DNA of 64,000 bases from Ischnura elegans (GCF_921293095.1 NC_060259.1:26791812-26855811); one strand, 5' to 3'. Counted from the first letter of the stretch, positions 46,545 through 62,271 are shown. Notes: generated by a model not told the origin, from the sequence alone. Program-made: numbers and translations.

Positions 46545-49010
46545 TGTAGAAGGTAATCGAATGAAAAATTAAACAAATTAATAAATTTCTGATATCTGGT
46601 GTCATTCAATGACTGCAAAAAACTGCATAGAATTTTGAATTACTGCAAAAAAAAATACCCCCCTCACTATCTACTCAGCAGTTTAATAGGTGTATTCCCT
46701 ATGCAAAATTTTACACAAAATAGCAAAATTTTCATCGTAGGTAATCAATCAAAAGACACTCATTCATGTCGCGAGATAATTGATTTAATGGTGATATGAA
46801 AAATGTTTCAAATTGAAAAGTTAATAAATTTGCAAAATCTGCATGTGGTCAGTTCAGGGTATTCCCCCTCCTGCCACAGGTTGTTCCCAGAGAGTGTATA
46901 GGAAGATGGGGGCGATCAATGGTTGGCATTAAAGTATGACACCCATGTAATATCCACGTTAATCTAGTTAACATTGTATGGATGTCTGTCAAATATCCAA
47001 AGGACCTGCCAAACAACACTGCAGCGACATTCACCATTGGACATACATTATTTTTACAACAATGGATATAACAAATAGGATCAGGGGCGGACCCAGGATT
47101 TTTTTCGGGGGGGATGCACAAGAGTCTGACAGGAAAAACGATCTTCTCATACTTGAGATTAAAAACAATGTACAAAAGTTACTATACAAAATATTCTCCT
47201 TCTTTTAATTACTTGTTTATATTAAATAAATGATTGAGGCTCCGTAATACACAAAAAAGGAACGTAATTATAACCACATAAAAATTTGTGTATTTTTGAG
47301 GGTCTGGCGGCGGCATGTGCCCCGGTGCCCTCTACCCTAAATCCAGCTATGAATAGGATATCTTTGTAATGTTGTCAAAATATTTATCATGTAATAACAA
47401 CGTGTTTAGGATATTTCAACCTTATTTAGATATCTGATGAATATCATCTGCTGCTTGAGGAATGTCTACTTCAGACTACCGGCACCTATCTGCCCCTCCC
47501 CCCCCCCAAGTCGGCATCAACCAATAAATTTATTTCCATTAAATTTTATGTCATAGAAGAAGAGGTGTCAGGAATTTAATAATTATCCACTACTACTTCA
47601 TTTCTAACTTTTTTCTATTTTCCATACAAATATAATGCAGTTGTTAGTTTTAATGTTAGTTTGAGCTTTCGGTTACTGAACTGTGTACTTAAACTTCCCA
47701 CAGTATTTGAAAAAGAGATATGTACATCCATACAATGCATAGCTCCTTTCATTTTGGATGATAAATCCTGTAATGGCCATTAAGTATTGGAAGTTAACAA
47801 CATGAGCTACAATAAATAAAGTTAATAACTACTACTGTAATGTAAATGCAGGCCATTCTATTATGATTCCCTGGGAAATTAGCCAATTAGCTCTGCAAAT
47901 ATCCAAATCTAAGGGATATGTTGGCTGACACTAAATCAATAATAAAATGATAAAACCCATGCATGAGACTGCTTACAAAGTTACTTGTTATATGTAGTGT
48001 TTTGAAAAATGTTTTTTGCTGAATAGTGACAAAGTAGAGTTTCTGATGAAGCTTGGTAAGCACAACCTCTGCCTCATGTGTCACAGTGTGGGCTTGGCAC
48101 TTCAAGATCTATTTTGCTAAAACCAATATGAAATTTGCCTGGGAAGAAGATGGCTAGGTATTCAAACTCACAGCAAAACTGACTCACATTCATGAAATCT
48201 GGCTAAGTCAAATGAGATTTTCATGGTGATTTTCATCCTTGGTGCAAATAAAATGTTATGTGAATTGATACAATATATTTCCATAATGATGATGCCATTA
48301 CCATAATCATTAGGACTCTTGCCTCGAGAGTGATGACTATGTGGAAGAAAACATTCAAATCAAACTACAGTAGAGAGTTTGTTGTATGCGAGAAATAATA
48401 CCAGGCATCTGTCATTTGCCTTTCACAAAGGTAAGCTAGAAAAATCATTAGTCCACGATTACTACAGAAAATCAATAAAAGAATATTAAGTTCAGGACCA
48501 GGTTAAAAAAAAATAATCCTCTAAGTATTATAGTGAGAAGAATAATTATTGCAATCCATGACCTTAAAAGGTACATTGCATGAATAATTAAGATAATGTC
48601 TTTCTTTTATAATTTACTATATTTACTTTGGTCTCATCTAGCTGATACAAATCAATGGAGTGCAAATTTTCTGAGGAACACCATATATTTTGCAATATAG
48701 GTGAGTGATTTATATAAATTATCTGTTTAAAATGATGTAACATTTCAAACGGGCTAACAGTACTTAAGTGCCCTAGCATGCTAGGATTTGCCTATGATTC
48801 TAGCCATGATGCCTAGCCATCATAGCAGAAACAGAAGGATTTGAAAAATATTCTGGTTAATATGGGTAGGATAATGGGTAAATATCAACTGAAAATAAAC
48901 ACAAAAAAACAAGATATTAGTATGCAGCAGAAGAGAAGAAGCCAAGACTAACATTAAAATAGGGAAGCAAAACTGATAGAGGTGGATGAATTCGTTATCT
49001 GGGAAGCTAG
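46545..49010. other. Intergenic, no gene seen
   Basis: AT-rich. A common arthropod repeat end, GGGGCGGACCCAGGATTTTT, starts at about 47085, with a weak inverted relative near 47340 (CTAAATCCAGCTATGA). A C-run lies at about 47500. Confidence 0.5.
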
Positions 49011-49014
49011 ATAG

Positions 49015-49550
49015 CTAGTGACGGGAGAAGAAAGAAATTATCAGCAGAATAGCCCAGGCGAAGAGAGCATTCCACCAAAAGAGATACCTGCTTACAGTGG
49101 GAAACTTAAATATGGAAGTAAAGAAACAATTTATAAACCTATACTTGGAGTATGCTCCTACATGGAAGTGAGGCATGGACAATGACACATTAGCAGAGAA
49201 ATCAAAGATAGAGGCCTTCGAAATGATGAGGATCAAATGGATCGACTGAGTTAGTAATGAGGAAGTCGGAGTCGAAGTAGGAGAGAAGCTTCATGATAAC
49301 CTTAATAAAAAGATGGAAAAACCTTATAGGCCACAACTGGAGACATGATGGCCTGATGAACACAATCGCCAAAGAGCAAGTAGATGGAAAGAACGGAAAA
49401 GGAAGACCTTGAACAAAATACTATATGGAACAGCTAACGAAAGATGTGAAAGAGAAGAAATGCGTACATGTGAAAGGTTAGCTGATATGAGAATTGAGTG
49501 GAGAGCTGCATCAAACCAATCTTATGATTGTTGACCAATGATGATGATAA
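49015..49550 (+). mobile_element. LINE 3' fragment (copy 3)
   Basis: Same family as 21050-21660. Frames give IAQAKRAFHQKRYLLTVGNL, LLHGSEAWTM, NGRKGRP-like sequence and ERLADMRIEWRAASNQSYD. Ends in ATGATGATGATAA. 5' truncated with stops. Confidence 0.75.
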
Positions 49551-52500
49551 ATTTTTCCATCATCTGCACAAGAAATATAGCCCACCATCTCAAAAATAAC
49601 TCAAAACATTCAGCTTGGTGGGATAAAGATACATACTCCCTGACTGACCCAACCAGCATATAGTATGACATATGGACCATTTTGAGAATATGAAATGTAC
49701 ATAGACTGTTGTCCAAAATCAGGACATTCATTACTACCTACTTCACAAGAAACAGACATTAACTATGCAGTGACATAACATAATGTCTTAAAACTGGCCA
49801 TATCACTATGAGCAGCATAATGTTTAATAAATTTCCAAAAAAATTAGAAAGCCGAGAAGTCTCCAGGAAAGTGTTAACAACCTTAAAATATATCTCTATG
49901 GATTTTTTAAAAATTTTGTGGATGAATATTTTCATGCAAAAATTCTATATTATTCTCTCAGTTATTTGTTAGAGTTGGTTTTCCTCCGTCTGAAAATTCT
50001 TCCTTTTTTTATGGGTTCTTTATATGAAACTAGTTTGACCCAGTAAATATTGCTCTCCCTGTGTATATTTCTTTATCCCAGAGGAAAAGTAAAAATGCAA
50101 CTCTCTGTCACACTTGGCCCACAGAGATTTTTGATTCCAAATACTACTTTTTCAATAAATATATACACACACTCACTGCAGGGTTCTTTTAAGAGATAAG
50201 CTTTCTATCCACTTTTGTATCACTAATACTGGATTTTTCATCTTCACACTTTCTTATAGTGTGAATTAGGCCACATGCAATAATAACATTTATGAGTGAT
50301 TTTATTATTCTTGAGGAACGGAGTCATTCACAAATATCAAAGCAGTATCGTAATATTTAATATTCAGCAAAAATTCTAAAAGAGATATTACGACATAGAA
50401 TATACTAAAATACAAGGAGAAACTAAAAAAGTGGATTGTGCTCCGTAAGATAACTGAAAGGAATAGATTTCATTAAACCTTAATAGTTTAGGATTACATG
50501 CCCTTACATCCTGACCTGCATTCTAAGCAATATAAAAATACTGGGCCAGCATACACATATTTGTTAGTTGGCTAAAAACAATAATGAATGCTATTACCTC
50601 CTGATGTACTGATTACCACCAAAAATCAACAAAGAACTTTAAATAACTTTCAATTTCATGAGAAAATCATACGTAGATGGCAAGGGAAGGATGACAATGA
50701 GTCAGTATTACATACAATCAAAGCTCATTGAAAATGGAAATGTTAATTTGATTTAATTTTATTATTTAAAAATAAAAAAATTACAGTAAAATTTTAACCA
50801 GCCAAAGTTTTAACAGAACAAAAATATTTTAGAAAGTTTCACATTACACTTTTCAAAATTAATTTCATTATTTTCCAGACAGATGAAGAATGGTTTAAAT
50901 TAATTTTTGATTTTTAAATCACATAGATCAATAAATTTCATTGGCACATACATACCTGCAAAAAGTTTCTTTATTGAAAAAGTGCAACAAATACCACATA
51001 CATAAACTATGAAAGTTAACATTTTCTTATAATAATAATTGTTGTTTGCATAATAAATACATTACAGGGTAAACATGTACAACAACATGTTTCACTGAAG
51101 GAATAATTTCATTTTCAGTTCTAACACTGCTGAGTATAAATTAAACAAGAGTGAACACAACAAATTTCAAGAAAAATCATTAACAGAAACATAGAGCAGA
51201 GATAGATAATTTAAAATTACAATCAACAGGTTCAATAGCTACAATATTTCATCAGAAATTAGTGTCCTTGAAAACAATATGGCAAGTATCTAACGAATTT
51301 ATTCGTGAATGCAATGAGAGATTAACCTTGATTTGCCAGACCTAGAAAGTCTCCCTTGCCGGAAAACAAAAATTTCTTGAATGAATATTTTTCATAGCCC
51401 TATAAACATCTAACAAAAATCTTACTTAAATAATTTGCACATTTTTTCTTACCATATAATTGTCTTATAACATTACAGGCAAATATGTAGAAAAATATAC
51501 CCTAAACTACCAAATGCTATCTAAGATGCCCCTATATGGATCAAGTAATGATCAACAGATGTTGAGGAACTTACTGAGATTTCAGAGAGACCTATCCAAA
51601 GGTGGAGTTTGATGATGATTAGAATCAATGTAATGCAATTACAAGTTCTGCTTAATAGCCTGAGATTGTAGATATTAAATAAGGGAAAAATGTTCCCAAC
51701 AAATATAAAACTATGGCAATATGTCTTTCAAAAATTATATTCCAACAATTTGGGCAGCATGCCCAAGCTCTATCCCTGACATAAAAAAATGCAGCATTAT
51801 AATGACCACTCCAGTTCAATTTATTAAAATAGAAGCATTAGTGAACTTAGCAAACTATGTAATTAATGAGATCTTTGAAGAGAAGAGACATTGAAAGAAT
51901 TTGACAAAAATAAGGACACTATTTCCAAGTCCCTTTCAATAATTTTGAATTGTTATTTAATTAAACACTCAGTAATACACAAAAACACTTAATAACAAGA
52001 AACATTACTTTAGTAAAATTGAACCTATTACATCATCACTAAAAATAGGGGTTGCCTTCCTACCTTTCAAGGCATTATAACAGGAACATATATTGTTAAA
52101 AGTAATATGAGAATTAAAACATGGCAAATAAAACAATTGATTCAATTAATACTTGAAATCACAATAAATCTCATTTAAAATCAAATCTGTTAATGACTAA
52201 TTTGAAAAAAAATGGAAGAAATATAAATTATTCTACGGCAGCAACCCTATATGAGATCAAACATAATGTTTGTACTATGTAGGATCAAAAATTATGGGCA
52301 TTTGGTACAAGTAACCATGGCAGAATATCATTGCCTTTAACTTAAGACTTCATACTAACAGGCAGAATTTCTGTTAATTGCCCAAACAATACTTTGTGGT
52401 GTGGCCCACGTATAAAAATTTCACTCACAGAGGAAACATGTTACTTATGGCAATCAGGCTGCCCATTGTCATAATATCACAAGCAACCATTAGAGTATAT

Positions 52501-55500
52501 TGTATTACAATTATGCACAAGGTTTTCACATCTCATGCAAGTAAATAGAGACAGTAAGAAATATTGAATTCAGTTTTGCAGTCTTATAATATTAATTCTA
52601 ATACCATTGCAGTGAATCAAATATGAAGGGAGAAAATCAATGGAAGGTAAATTACTTCGAGCAAACAGATAACATTTGGTTGACACACCAGAGCAAAGGG
52701 ATTCAAATCCCTTCGATCTCTAATTTTTTAATGATTTCTCAAACGTTCCACTTTATCCACTAAATGTTGAAAACAGCAAAATCTCAGGTACCCTTACTTC
52801 AACAAATAGTGCAATATTGATGAGGAACAAGAATATGATGACCAATCACTTGCATGTAAATAAATCTGAGGATTACAAACTGGATAACACTGTCTGACTC
52901 TTGAACTCTCATGATTCATGAAATTTCAGAGAAAGGTCAAACAAAGATATTATCCATCACCAATAAATAACAGAGGGTTGGAGCATGGAGACCAACAAAG
53001 AAGGAGAGAATCTAAAGAAATATTTTGTCTCATGCAGCTTGTACTACAATCTGTGCAGTCTTTTTGATTTGTGCAGCAACATAAACGAGCTAAGGCTGAT
53101 TCCCTCCAGTAAATTTTCTCCTTTCTGCTTGTAGTTGGATTGCCATATGGCACAAATCAGAACAAATATTGAAATATACATGCATAACAATTTTAATGAA
53201 CTATAAAGACAAACTTTTCCTGTGCTTAATATTTTTTAAACCATGGTATACATTAATGATGAAAGAATGGCATTCATTAACTGGTTGCTAGAGTCCTTAC
53301 CCTTGAAAAGGCAATCTAAGGCACTTATGAACTAAATTCATCTAAAATTCTATTTTTTTGGAACTATTTGCTTCCATATGGAAACAAGACACAGATATTG
53401 AATTATAAAGCACTTTTTGTAGCTTCACACATGGTTCATAAAAGCACAGGATCCTAAAGTAATGGAATAAAAAGAATTGGACATTCAAGCACCAATTTAT
53501 GCAATTAAATGCAGCAACATTCCGATCTGGAACCCTCCTTCCCCCACTGGCTTTCCTCAGAGGTATGTTGATTCCCCTGAAAAACAAATTCAATGGAAAA
53601 TTTTAAAACAAGGTTTTAATATAACAATTTAAACCTAATTGCTGTTCATCGGGTGAATAGGTTACCTTTACAGCATAAAACAGGTAAGTATAAGGAATGA
53701 ATAGAATCCGAACAAAATTATCCCATGTAAATTGGATACCCAAGAGGGGGGCTGTAATAGCCCATCGTAGCCCCTTTCTGGATCTTCCACTGCATTTTAA
53801 TACACCAAAAGAATGTAAATTGGCCCTAATTTTAGAGCTAATATCTATTTCAATTTGTTTAAGTAGGAAAATATATCGGAGAATATAAATAAATACCTTT
53901 ATACAAAGTGGCAACCTCAAAAAATTTTGATTTTATCTAGTGTTTGTTTGCATACATCCGCCACCATGGGCACCAGTCATATGCATAAAATTAAATATAC
54001 TATAGAGTTACCAATGTCATATATTTAAAACATAACGAAAAGAAATTCAAATTGAAAGAAAAATGTAAACAGGGTAAGGAGTTGATATTACAATATGGTA
54101 ATAAATCAGTAAAAAAATGTATGTCCTTCACAAAAACTTAAGGTTTTTACTTGTTGAATTGAAAGTTGGTTATGTGCTACTTATTAATTTATATCACTGG
54201 ATAGCTCAATTTTTTACCTTCAATAACCAACTTTTCAATTCAATTTCAACAATTTAGGTACCTAACTGCTGTAACAGTTGTAAGAAGGGTAACTTACCCT
54301 CCATATGTTTTCCTTATGAAATAATATGAGGAATAAACTTCCATAAAACAAAGTGGGGTACAATAATAATATCCAGGAGGAGCAGTGGCATTTTTATAGC
54401 AATATCAGCTTCCCAGAACAGTGACTATTCTCCAGATACATGCTTAAACATAACTTTACCTCGAACACAAAATTTTTTCACCAATCGTGATCTCTCTCCA
54501 TTGGAATAGGCCAAAGATGAAACATTTGCCCATTACTTAAATAAGAATAACGAAATAAAACAACAAACATAAAAGAAATTGAATTAGACATCCAAACACA
54601 CGAGGAGACTTTTTTTGGCGTATTACAGGGGAGAATTGTTCTCAGGCTTCTGTTCATGTGATTTTCTGTTCAGATTACATATCCACACCGTTGGCACCAC
54701 ATCAGCCAGCCTGAGACCAATTCTCCATACACATCCAGAGTTTAAGTGAAATCAAGTGCTCAGACAAAGGTGACTTCTGATTGAATGATTTGGAGTCATC
54801 AACAGTAGGAGATACATAACCAGCATCAAGCCCCATCAACCATTTAGCCCTGATAAAAAGATGAGATTGAATATCCTATGTGGAAAATAGGTGGTTATGG
54901 TCAAGAATGGTTAAACATGAATATAATCATAAAAGATGACTTGAAGAAGACAGTTGGTGCCAGCCTAAACAAGTTATGCCAGGGGAAAATTGGAGTAGGC
55001 AAAACAAATGAAACTGGATAATAATTTTTTGAATTTTGTGAATACAGTTCCTCTGAAGAAGAAATACATGGAAAGCTCCTATCGATTCCAGAACAGCTCA
55101 AATAGATTATGCTAAAAAATTGAAGTGTAAAATATTAGACATATTACAGCTACCTCAAATTCCAATGCAATGTGACCACATGGCTGTAATAACAAACTGC
55201 AACATTAACCCAAAGAAAATTTTTAAAACAAACAGAAGCAGATAGTGAACTAAAAAATGCTGCCATAGCTAACAAATTCAAAGGAAGAACAGAAACACCC
55301 TAAATGAGAACACAGGAAGAAGTGAAAAATCTGCAGATATGCTAGTTGTTCAGTTGGGGTTTGTGAAGCATTTTTATACAATACCTATCAGGATTGGAGG
55401 ACTCGGGAGGAACTCTTATCAGCAAATAAAATGACAAGTAATGGATGAGCAAAATTCATATTTTTGCTCTGAACCTAAAATTACCAGTTTTATTCCTCCT

Positions 55501-58500
55501 TCCTTTTGCACTCTGATGGCCCTCCCAAGTCCTTCATTACTTCTAAATTTCACCTCCAATCTCCTCCATTGCCTCAAATCAGAATCTGCATTTGGCCTCA
55601 GAAACAAAGTTACACTTCTTGTGTGGGTACTTCAACTGCTACAGCACTGATAATGACGTGTAATAAACATTAGCCATATGATGGGCCTACATGCCTCCTT
55701 GGTTAATGGAGAGATTTATCAGTGACTCACTGGTTTTACAATAATTAGATTCAGCAATATCGTCTATAAAGTATATTTCGTTAGTTTTTAAATATGTTGA
55801 TGATACAAATTTATTCCTGGTAATCCTTACAGGCGATCGAAAAACCAGGTATTTTTAATTGGAGGTAGAATGACTCTTATATATCCTCAAATCTGGCTCC
55901 TAAGATTCTCAAATACTAAAGATCTGTCAAATCTTCCTAGCAAAAATAAAAGAGGGTAAAGATCTTGATACAAAATTAGTAATTTTTAACAATGGCCATA
56001 CTTGCTAGCTGTATTCACTAATAATAAGTTAGTTTAAAAAATGCTCATAAAAATTTAAAATTAAAGTAGCACCTATAGTAAGTGGGAAAGAGGTTTTTTT
56101 ACTTTTATTTTCAAAATATTATAGTGAAATAATTATTTAAACCTATATTTTACAGCAGAAATCAGCAATGGATATGGAATATATTAAGAATTACCAGCAT
56201 AAAACTAAAGATGGAACACTCGATTTTCTCCGCAGAGACTAACAAGTCATAATAGAAGTAAGGTCACAGCACCTCTGTATTTCCAACTAAAAGAGGAAAT
56301 TTACTGCACTTCCATAAATCAAATGATACATTTTTGTCGTTCATAACATTTTTTTGTTTCATGGTGAAGTTAAGTGCCTATGGTAATTGGAGAATTTCCC
56401 TGTAGTTGAAACGAGGTCTTCAGGCCAAAATCTGACCATTTTTTGCAAACAAAATTGCATACACACCACCATTCAAAACTTTCCTCGGGCATCCTAGAGT
56501 TATAGTTATATAGAGTATAGTTATAGCATTCCTAGAGTCCATAACATGACGTTTGAAAAAACAAGGTTGTTGGCTAAGACAGAGGATTATTACGGAGGAA
56601 TCTGTTTGGAAAGGACCCCTTCAAAGCCAATGGCCAGATAGGGCATTCAAATCAGCCTCACATTGGGGATATGAAAACTGATTTCCCAATATATGAGTGA
56701 AAGATAGCCAAAACACACTCACTCCTAAAGCTTCCAGGAGAAGAAGTGAAAGATTGGGAGTAAAAATTAATCCCACTCAGTAAATTAAAATTGATATTAA
56801 AACTTAGTGAATGACACATATAAAATCTTAGTGAATGACGAGGTATTTATTTAAAAAGCTTAAATAATCCAAGAACAACAATCACGATAAGGATTTATGA
56901 ATGCAGTATGAAACATATACAATGGTTATTTTCAAACCTGTTGAGTGCTTATTGCTGGCGTTAAATTGACAATATTTGCTTTCACACAAAACTTTATGAC
57001 AACTAAACTTCACAGCCATTTGAATGCTATTCACAAAGATAAAGTAAAACAACTAAATGAAGTGAATTCAACTGTGCTCAAATTCTATGGATGCACTCTG
57101 TGCCCGCAGTGAAGCCCAGCAAATCTACCTCCATAGCAGGATGGGAGTTGTCTTTTTGACAGAGAAACAGATGGGGAGCTCTTAATTAGGCCAAGGACTC
57201 CTCAGACTCTGCATAAAGCTTTTGGAGCTGAAAAGGTCCCTCCTGCAACTTTAAGTCACTCCTTCAACATTTGCAGGCATGGGAATACTGGAATATATTC
57301 AGGTTTTTAAAAGGGAAATCCATGGCTATCTCTCAAACAGAAGGCATAAAAGTAGTTTTAGGCATTATTCCACAAAATATTACATCCAGAGCATCACTTC
57401 AAAGCTAAATATAATGAATGAATACAACGTTGAAAGACTTGAAGACAAAAAATAACTTCCACAATAACCAGTCTTTCGGTCTACAGATGTTTTATGTTTT
57501 CCCTAATGTCAGAGTTTACCTGAAAGCAATATAATGCAAAATCCCAGGTACATAGAGGATAAATTTGTTCGCTGATGACGTTGAAATGCACTTAAATATA
57601 GCCGTGTGATACAGTTACGCTGAATTAGTGGAGATAATGTGATCAAAGTGTGGAAAAAATAATGACTTAAAATATGCGAATATCATATCCAAATGATTTT
57701 GTAGCAATGGAGTAAATATGGTGGTCTGCACACACTTTGTAACAGGTAACAATAGAATCTTATCTTAATCCCCAAAAAATACTAAAGGAACTGCATGAAT
57801 ACACGTTGATATTCCCCGGCTAACGAACATGGACGCCCACACAGCTGCTGAATGTGGTGTTCATGCTGACTATGGACTCGAGATGAAAGCAGTCAAGTAT
57901 AGCCAGACTCGGTTCTCTCCAGTATAGACATTTAATTTTGCCAGTGCAGTGAAGGAGGGAAAGTACGGAAGGCCTCTAGTCACCAAACCTTACCTATCCT
58001 TGACTCCATGGGAACCTCTGATGCCCCCATGCATCAGAACTAATACATGCTCTACACTCCCAAATTTGAGAAAACCTAACTAAACAGACGGTTATATTAC
58101 CATCTGAGGTTATTTTCCCCTCCTATCACCCAAATATTATTCCAACCTCAAAAAATTATTCTTTTTCCTCATTGTTAACAACATATTTAAGTTTAATACT
58201 CCAGCACAAACATATGCATAATGTACCAATTTCCATACACACAGTTACATGCACACTTCACGAGACAGAATGAATAATAATACTCATTTTCATACCTTTG
58301 CACAGTAATATTTAAATTTTAAATATAGATATCTTCATATCAGGTGTAATGGTCATTCATTGTGTATTTTATATTGCTGGAAATAAAAAAAAGGCAAATA
58401 AATCTCAAAAATGCTATTACTTAGCCAGATTAGCAGTAAACCATTAAATTAAATTGAAAAAGAAATGAACAAATTATCTTAAGCTCAGAATATATTCCTC

Positions 58501-59613
58501 TCACTTTCAAAATATACTTTATACTCCCAAGCGAGCATTCCAAAATAATAGTTAAATAAACTGAGAATGATAATCCTTAAATCTAATTCTTCCTGCTTTT
58601 GGTGTGCTTTGATGATCAAATTTTAGTTCTCGTTATGAAATAAAATGTTTCACAGCTTTCTCTTTGATAAAAGCCAAATAAATGCGTTCCCTGGATCACA
58701 TAAAATTTTCAATTAGAATCTCAAGCCAAAGAGCAAAAAAGCATTACACTTTTATCAATGAAAGATACCCAAAAAAGTACTTCAAATATTTTAAATTTAC
58801 TTTCCAAGAATCAAAAATAGATAATTAACTCTTCATCTCAACAACCAATTTCAGTTTGAAACCTTTGGTAACAGTAAATGAATGCACTTTCATTGGTACT
58901 ATATATCACCCAGGAATGTCAAAATTCAAAAGCTATATGCATTATGTCTCCTTGGTTCCTTTAATATTATTGCTAGCAGAGGGAAAATAGCATCGATAGT
59001 ATGCAGAGGCAGTCCAGAGAAGTCAAAATATGAAACTCATGCATTTTCTGGTATTCAAAGCTTCATTCTTAAAGAATTTCAGATTATCATGGAGTGGTGT
59101 TTCATAAGCAGCAGTAATACTTTCTCAAATATAATACAGGAAAGGAAAAATTTTATTTTTGAAATCAGCTTAAGTCCCTCAAGATGATAAGTGTAAAAAG
59201 TGGGAAAGAGCAACAAGTGTGTAGAGAAAGTGTGTTATGTAAAGATAATTAGTTACAGAAATCCTTTTTAACTTATTTACACTCAAGAACGAATAAAACT
59301 ACTTATGTGGAAGTAAAAAATATACAATCAAAGTACCTTTTTTTCTCAACAAAAATCTGCACAATTAAATCCTGTTAACCAGTGTTTTTCATCACTTCAC
59401 CACTTTTCACATTATATTCAAAGTTAAGATACAAGAAATTTAAAATAGTTTGAGAGATATGCGCAGGCTTCAGAATTTTCATTAACTTCTAATATATGCT
59501 CTTCCCATCAATATTTTTTTTAACAGCAGCAACATTTTAATTACAATCATATCTAAGATAACAGGGAGATTAAATATTGTAACTGGGTCTAGACTTCATC
59601 TTGATGACACAAT
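49551..59613. other. 10-kb gene-poor stretch
   Basis: AT-rich throughout with no open frame resembling a protein and no delimited repeat. It could be intergenic, intron or long UTR of a neighbouring gene; the sequence does not decide. Confidence 0.5.
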
Positions 59614-60265
59614 AGGGTGGTTTCCAATTATTTTTTTACTGCCTATATCGGAAGATTATTACTCCTGGAGTACGTATTTCACGCTTTTAGATTTTTAAAT
59701 GACGATATCTATTTTTCGCGATTAAATGAAAAGAGAAAATTTTCAAGCGCACGAAAACGCGACGGGTAAGGAAATCTCTCCGTGTGACGTATTTCTGGTT
59801 CCCCCTCCCGCCTTGTGAGGTGACCTTGATCGAGGCTCTGAGTGGTGATAGGACGCAGGATGCTAGAGGGTAGCTGAGTACCTTGCTGTCTGGTAGCGCT
59901 TGGCTTAAAAAAGGTTTATTAATACCTTATCAAACAAAGAAAACTTTCCGACCTTAGCCAGTTTTAATTGGTGATTATTAAGACATGTTTCCCTGAGCTC
60001 TGCGCCTCATGCATGCATTGGTAATCTCAGACGATGTATAACTCCTATCTTCTCCTATAGAAACTAGGTCCCTGTGACGTCACATGGAGTGGCATCGCAT
60101 GGGCGCCAATCTGGCCCTTTTCAAATGAGGATAAAAATGGACCATTGCCATTCGTCTAAACCGGTATTTCTAAAACAAAATAATTTGTATATTATGAATA
60201 CAGTAATTGTGGGTAACAAATCGCAATCAATGCCTTTCGGTTTCTTTGATGAAGGAAACTACCCT
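59614..60265 (+). mobile_element. AT-flanked 0.65-kb MITE, copy C (intact)
   Basis: 652 bp, ends AGGGTGGTTTCC and complement of AGGGTAGTTTCC, AT on both sides. Serves as the empty-site reference for copy B. Non-coding. Confidence 0.85.
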
Positions 60266-60811
60266 ATTGAGATGGCACTTAAGACTGTATTTTCCATCAA
60301 AAAATATTGAAAAAGTACTAGGCCAAATCTTTAAATTTCAGAAAATAAGAAAAAACCATGGTAGATGCTGAAAGATCAGGAATGGGCAATGGTATGCACC
60401 TCTCCCTCTCTCTTTTTCACAGGCCACTACCATTTTATCATGCTCATATTGCAAAATACATTTTAAAAGGCACCGATTAACCAAGGAATATCTTAACTAC
60501 ATCATAAGTTGATCCTCAACGATGAATTCAAGTGCAAGAAGGAAATTCAAACAGCAATGGGATAGTTCACCAACTTTTTCTAATTTCCAATTTCGTTAGA
60601 GATTGAAAAATAAAGATAGATATCCATTTTCCAATCCATCACCAACTTCCTAAGCTATTCCCAACCAAAATTGACGGCCCTTACTCTTTCGTAGATAAGC
60701 CAATGTTGTCATGCGCTTTTACCATGTGGGTCACCACTCCTTGACACCTCTTTCCCTCCTCACACCTAGTTTGTACACATGCTCCAACTTACTTCAATGA
60801 GTCAATGTTAG

Positions 60812-60839
60812 AATAATAATAATAATAATAATAATAATA
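60812..60839. repeat. (AAT)n microsatellite
   Basis: About nine perfect AAT units. Confidence 0.95.
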
Positions 60840-62271
60840 GTTTTAGAAGAGCGATGATGATAAATTTCCTAAGATGGGAAAATCTGCCATCATTGTAAAC
60901 AGCCAAACAAAAGCCCAATGTGTAAATCATTTAAATTTTATAGGTACTGTGTCAACCATTATTAGGGGCGGTAATGGTAGTGTAATTGAAAATCTGGCAT
61001 CTGCCATATATGTATTGGTATAGTTTCTTCAGTAACTGATCTATTCATGGTAAATAAACAAATCATAATAACATTTCACAAGTGAAAAAATCTATGTCAG
61101 GGTGCATTGAGTATTATTACCAGGCTGTAGCTGATGGGAGGGGTCTAGGGATTAAAACTCTTCCCATGATAGGTTTGGGAAACAAAATACCTTATGAATA
61201 ATATATTTCCTAGCTTTGCCCTTGTTTTTCAAAATATGGGTGCCACAAAATGTACTCTGGGTGATGTAAGCACCTCACTTGATGATCCTGATAGGAAAAT
61301 TTTTGTTGCCTTCTATCAAATAGTAACCTCCTTGCAATAATTTATCCTTTGGATTCATTAAAAAATTGCAACATCATTAAACAGAAGTTGAAGTGGAAAT
61401 ATGTTACATCATGACCTAATGACAACCATGATGGTTAAAATTAAAGGCTTAAGTAGTAAGGATTAAATTTATACACAGATTACATAATTTAAAGGATTGA
61501 AGACACACATGGAAATCACAACCTAGTGATGGCATACAAGACTCTTTTTGCGGAGCTGTCTCATCGCTCATAGCACAATCCTGAGAGCTGCTCGCACAGT
61601 GCGACTCAGCAAAGCGCTTTTAGGTTGAAGATAGGTGGGGAAGAGGGTAGTGGAAGAAAGGGGAAGAGGGGAAGGTGGTGAGGGGGGGATTTCTGAACGA
61701 ACATTTAAAATGCAAGATTTCCTAGATCACAATTTGAAAAATTGTATTCAAATCAATCACGTATTTCATAGTCACAATGTTTACCAGGTGATGTAACTGA
61801 GGAACCATTTCTGCCGATATGTTATATCTTTCATGGAAGACGGATAATGTATTCCGTTTCCTGTGCTTATAGATGACAGCAATTAAAAAAATTCTGCAGT
61901 AATAAAATATCCTCTCCGAAAGTACATGATCATTTTAACATTTCATAATTAATTTCATCGATTAAACTTAGTTGTTTGTGTTAGAACAAATTTTCATTTT
62001 TGTCTCTATTATTTTCATAAATTTGCCATTGCCGAAAACTTATGCATGAGCGTCTTCCACCATTTTTCTTTCACAATGCATGGAACATGCAGGAGAGAGA
62101 ATTACGAGAAGAGTCATGTGAGATTCTTTAGAGTAATACCCAGAAAAGGAATCAGGAAAATCTTTCAAGCGGCATGAAAAGGTGAGCAGTGGGCTACCCG
62201 CGAAAAGTGCCACGTGCTCCCTTTGACCCGCCAAACGTGCGATGAGCCTCACAGGGAAAATGTTTGTGGAA
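60840..62271. other. Intergenic, no gene seen
   Basis: AT-rich except a purine-rich run at about 61630-61690 (GGGGAAGAGGG-type). No frames of interest. Confidence 0.45.

Noticed and set aside
47085..47350. MITE with GGGGCGGACCCAGGATT ends
   Set aside because: The opposite end is too diverged to prove a TIR or duplication; only noted as a common repeat end.
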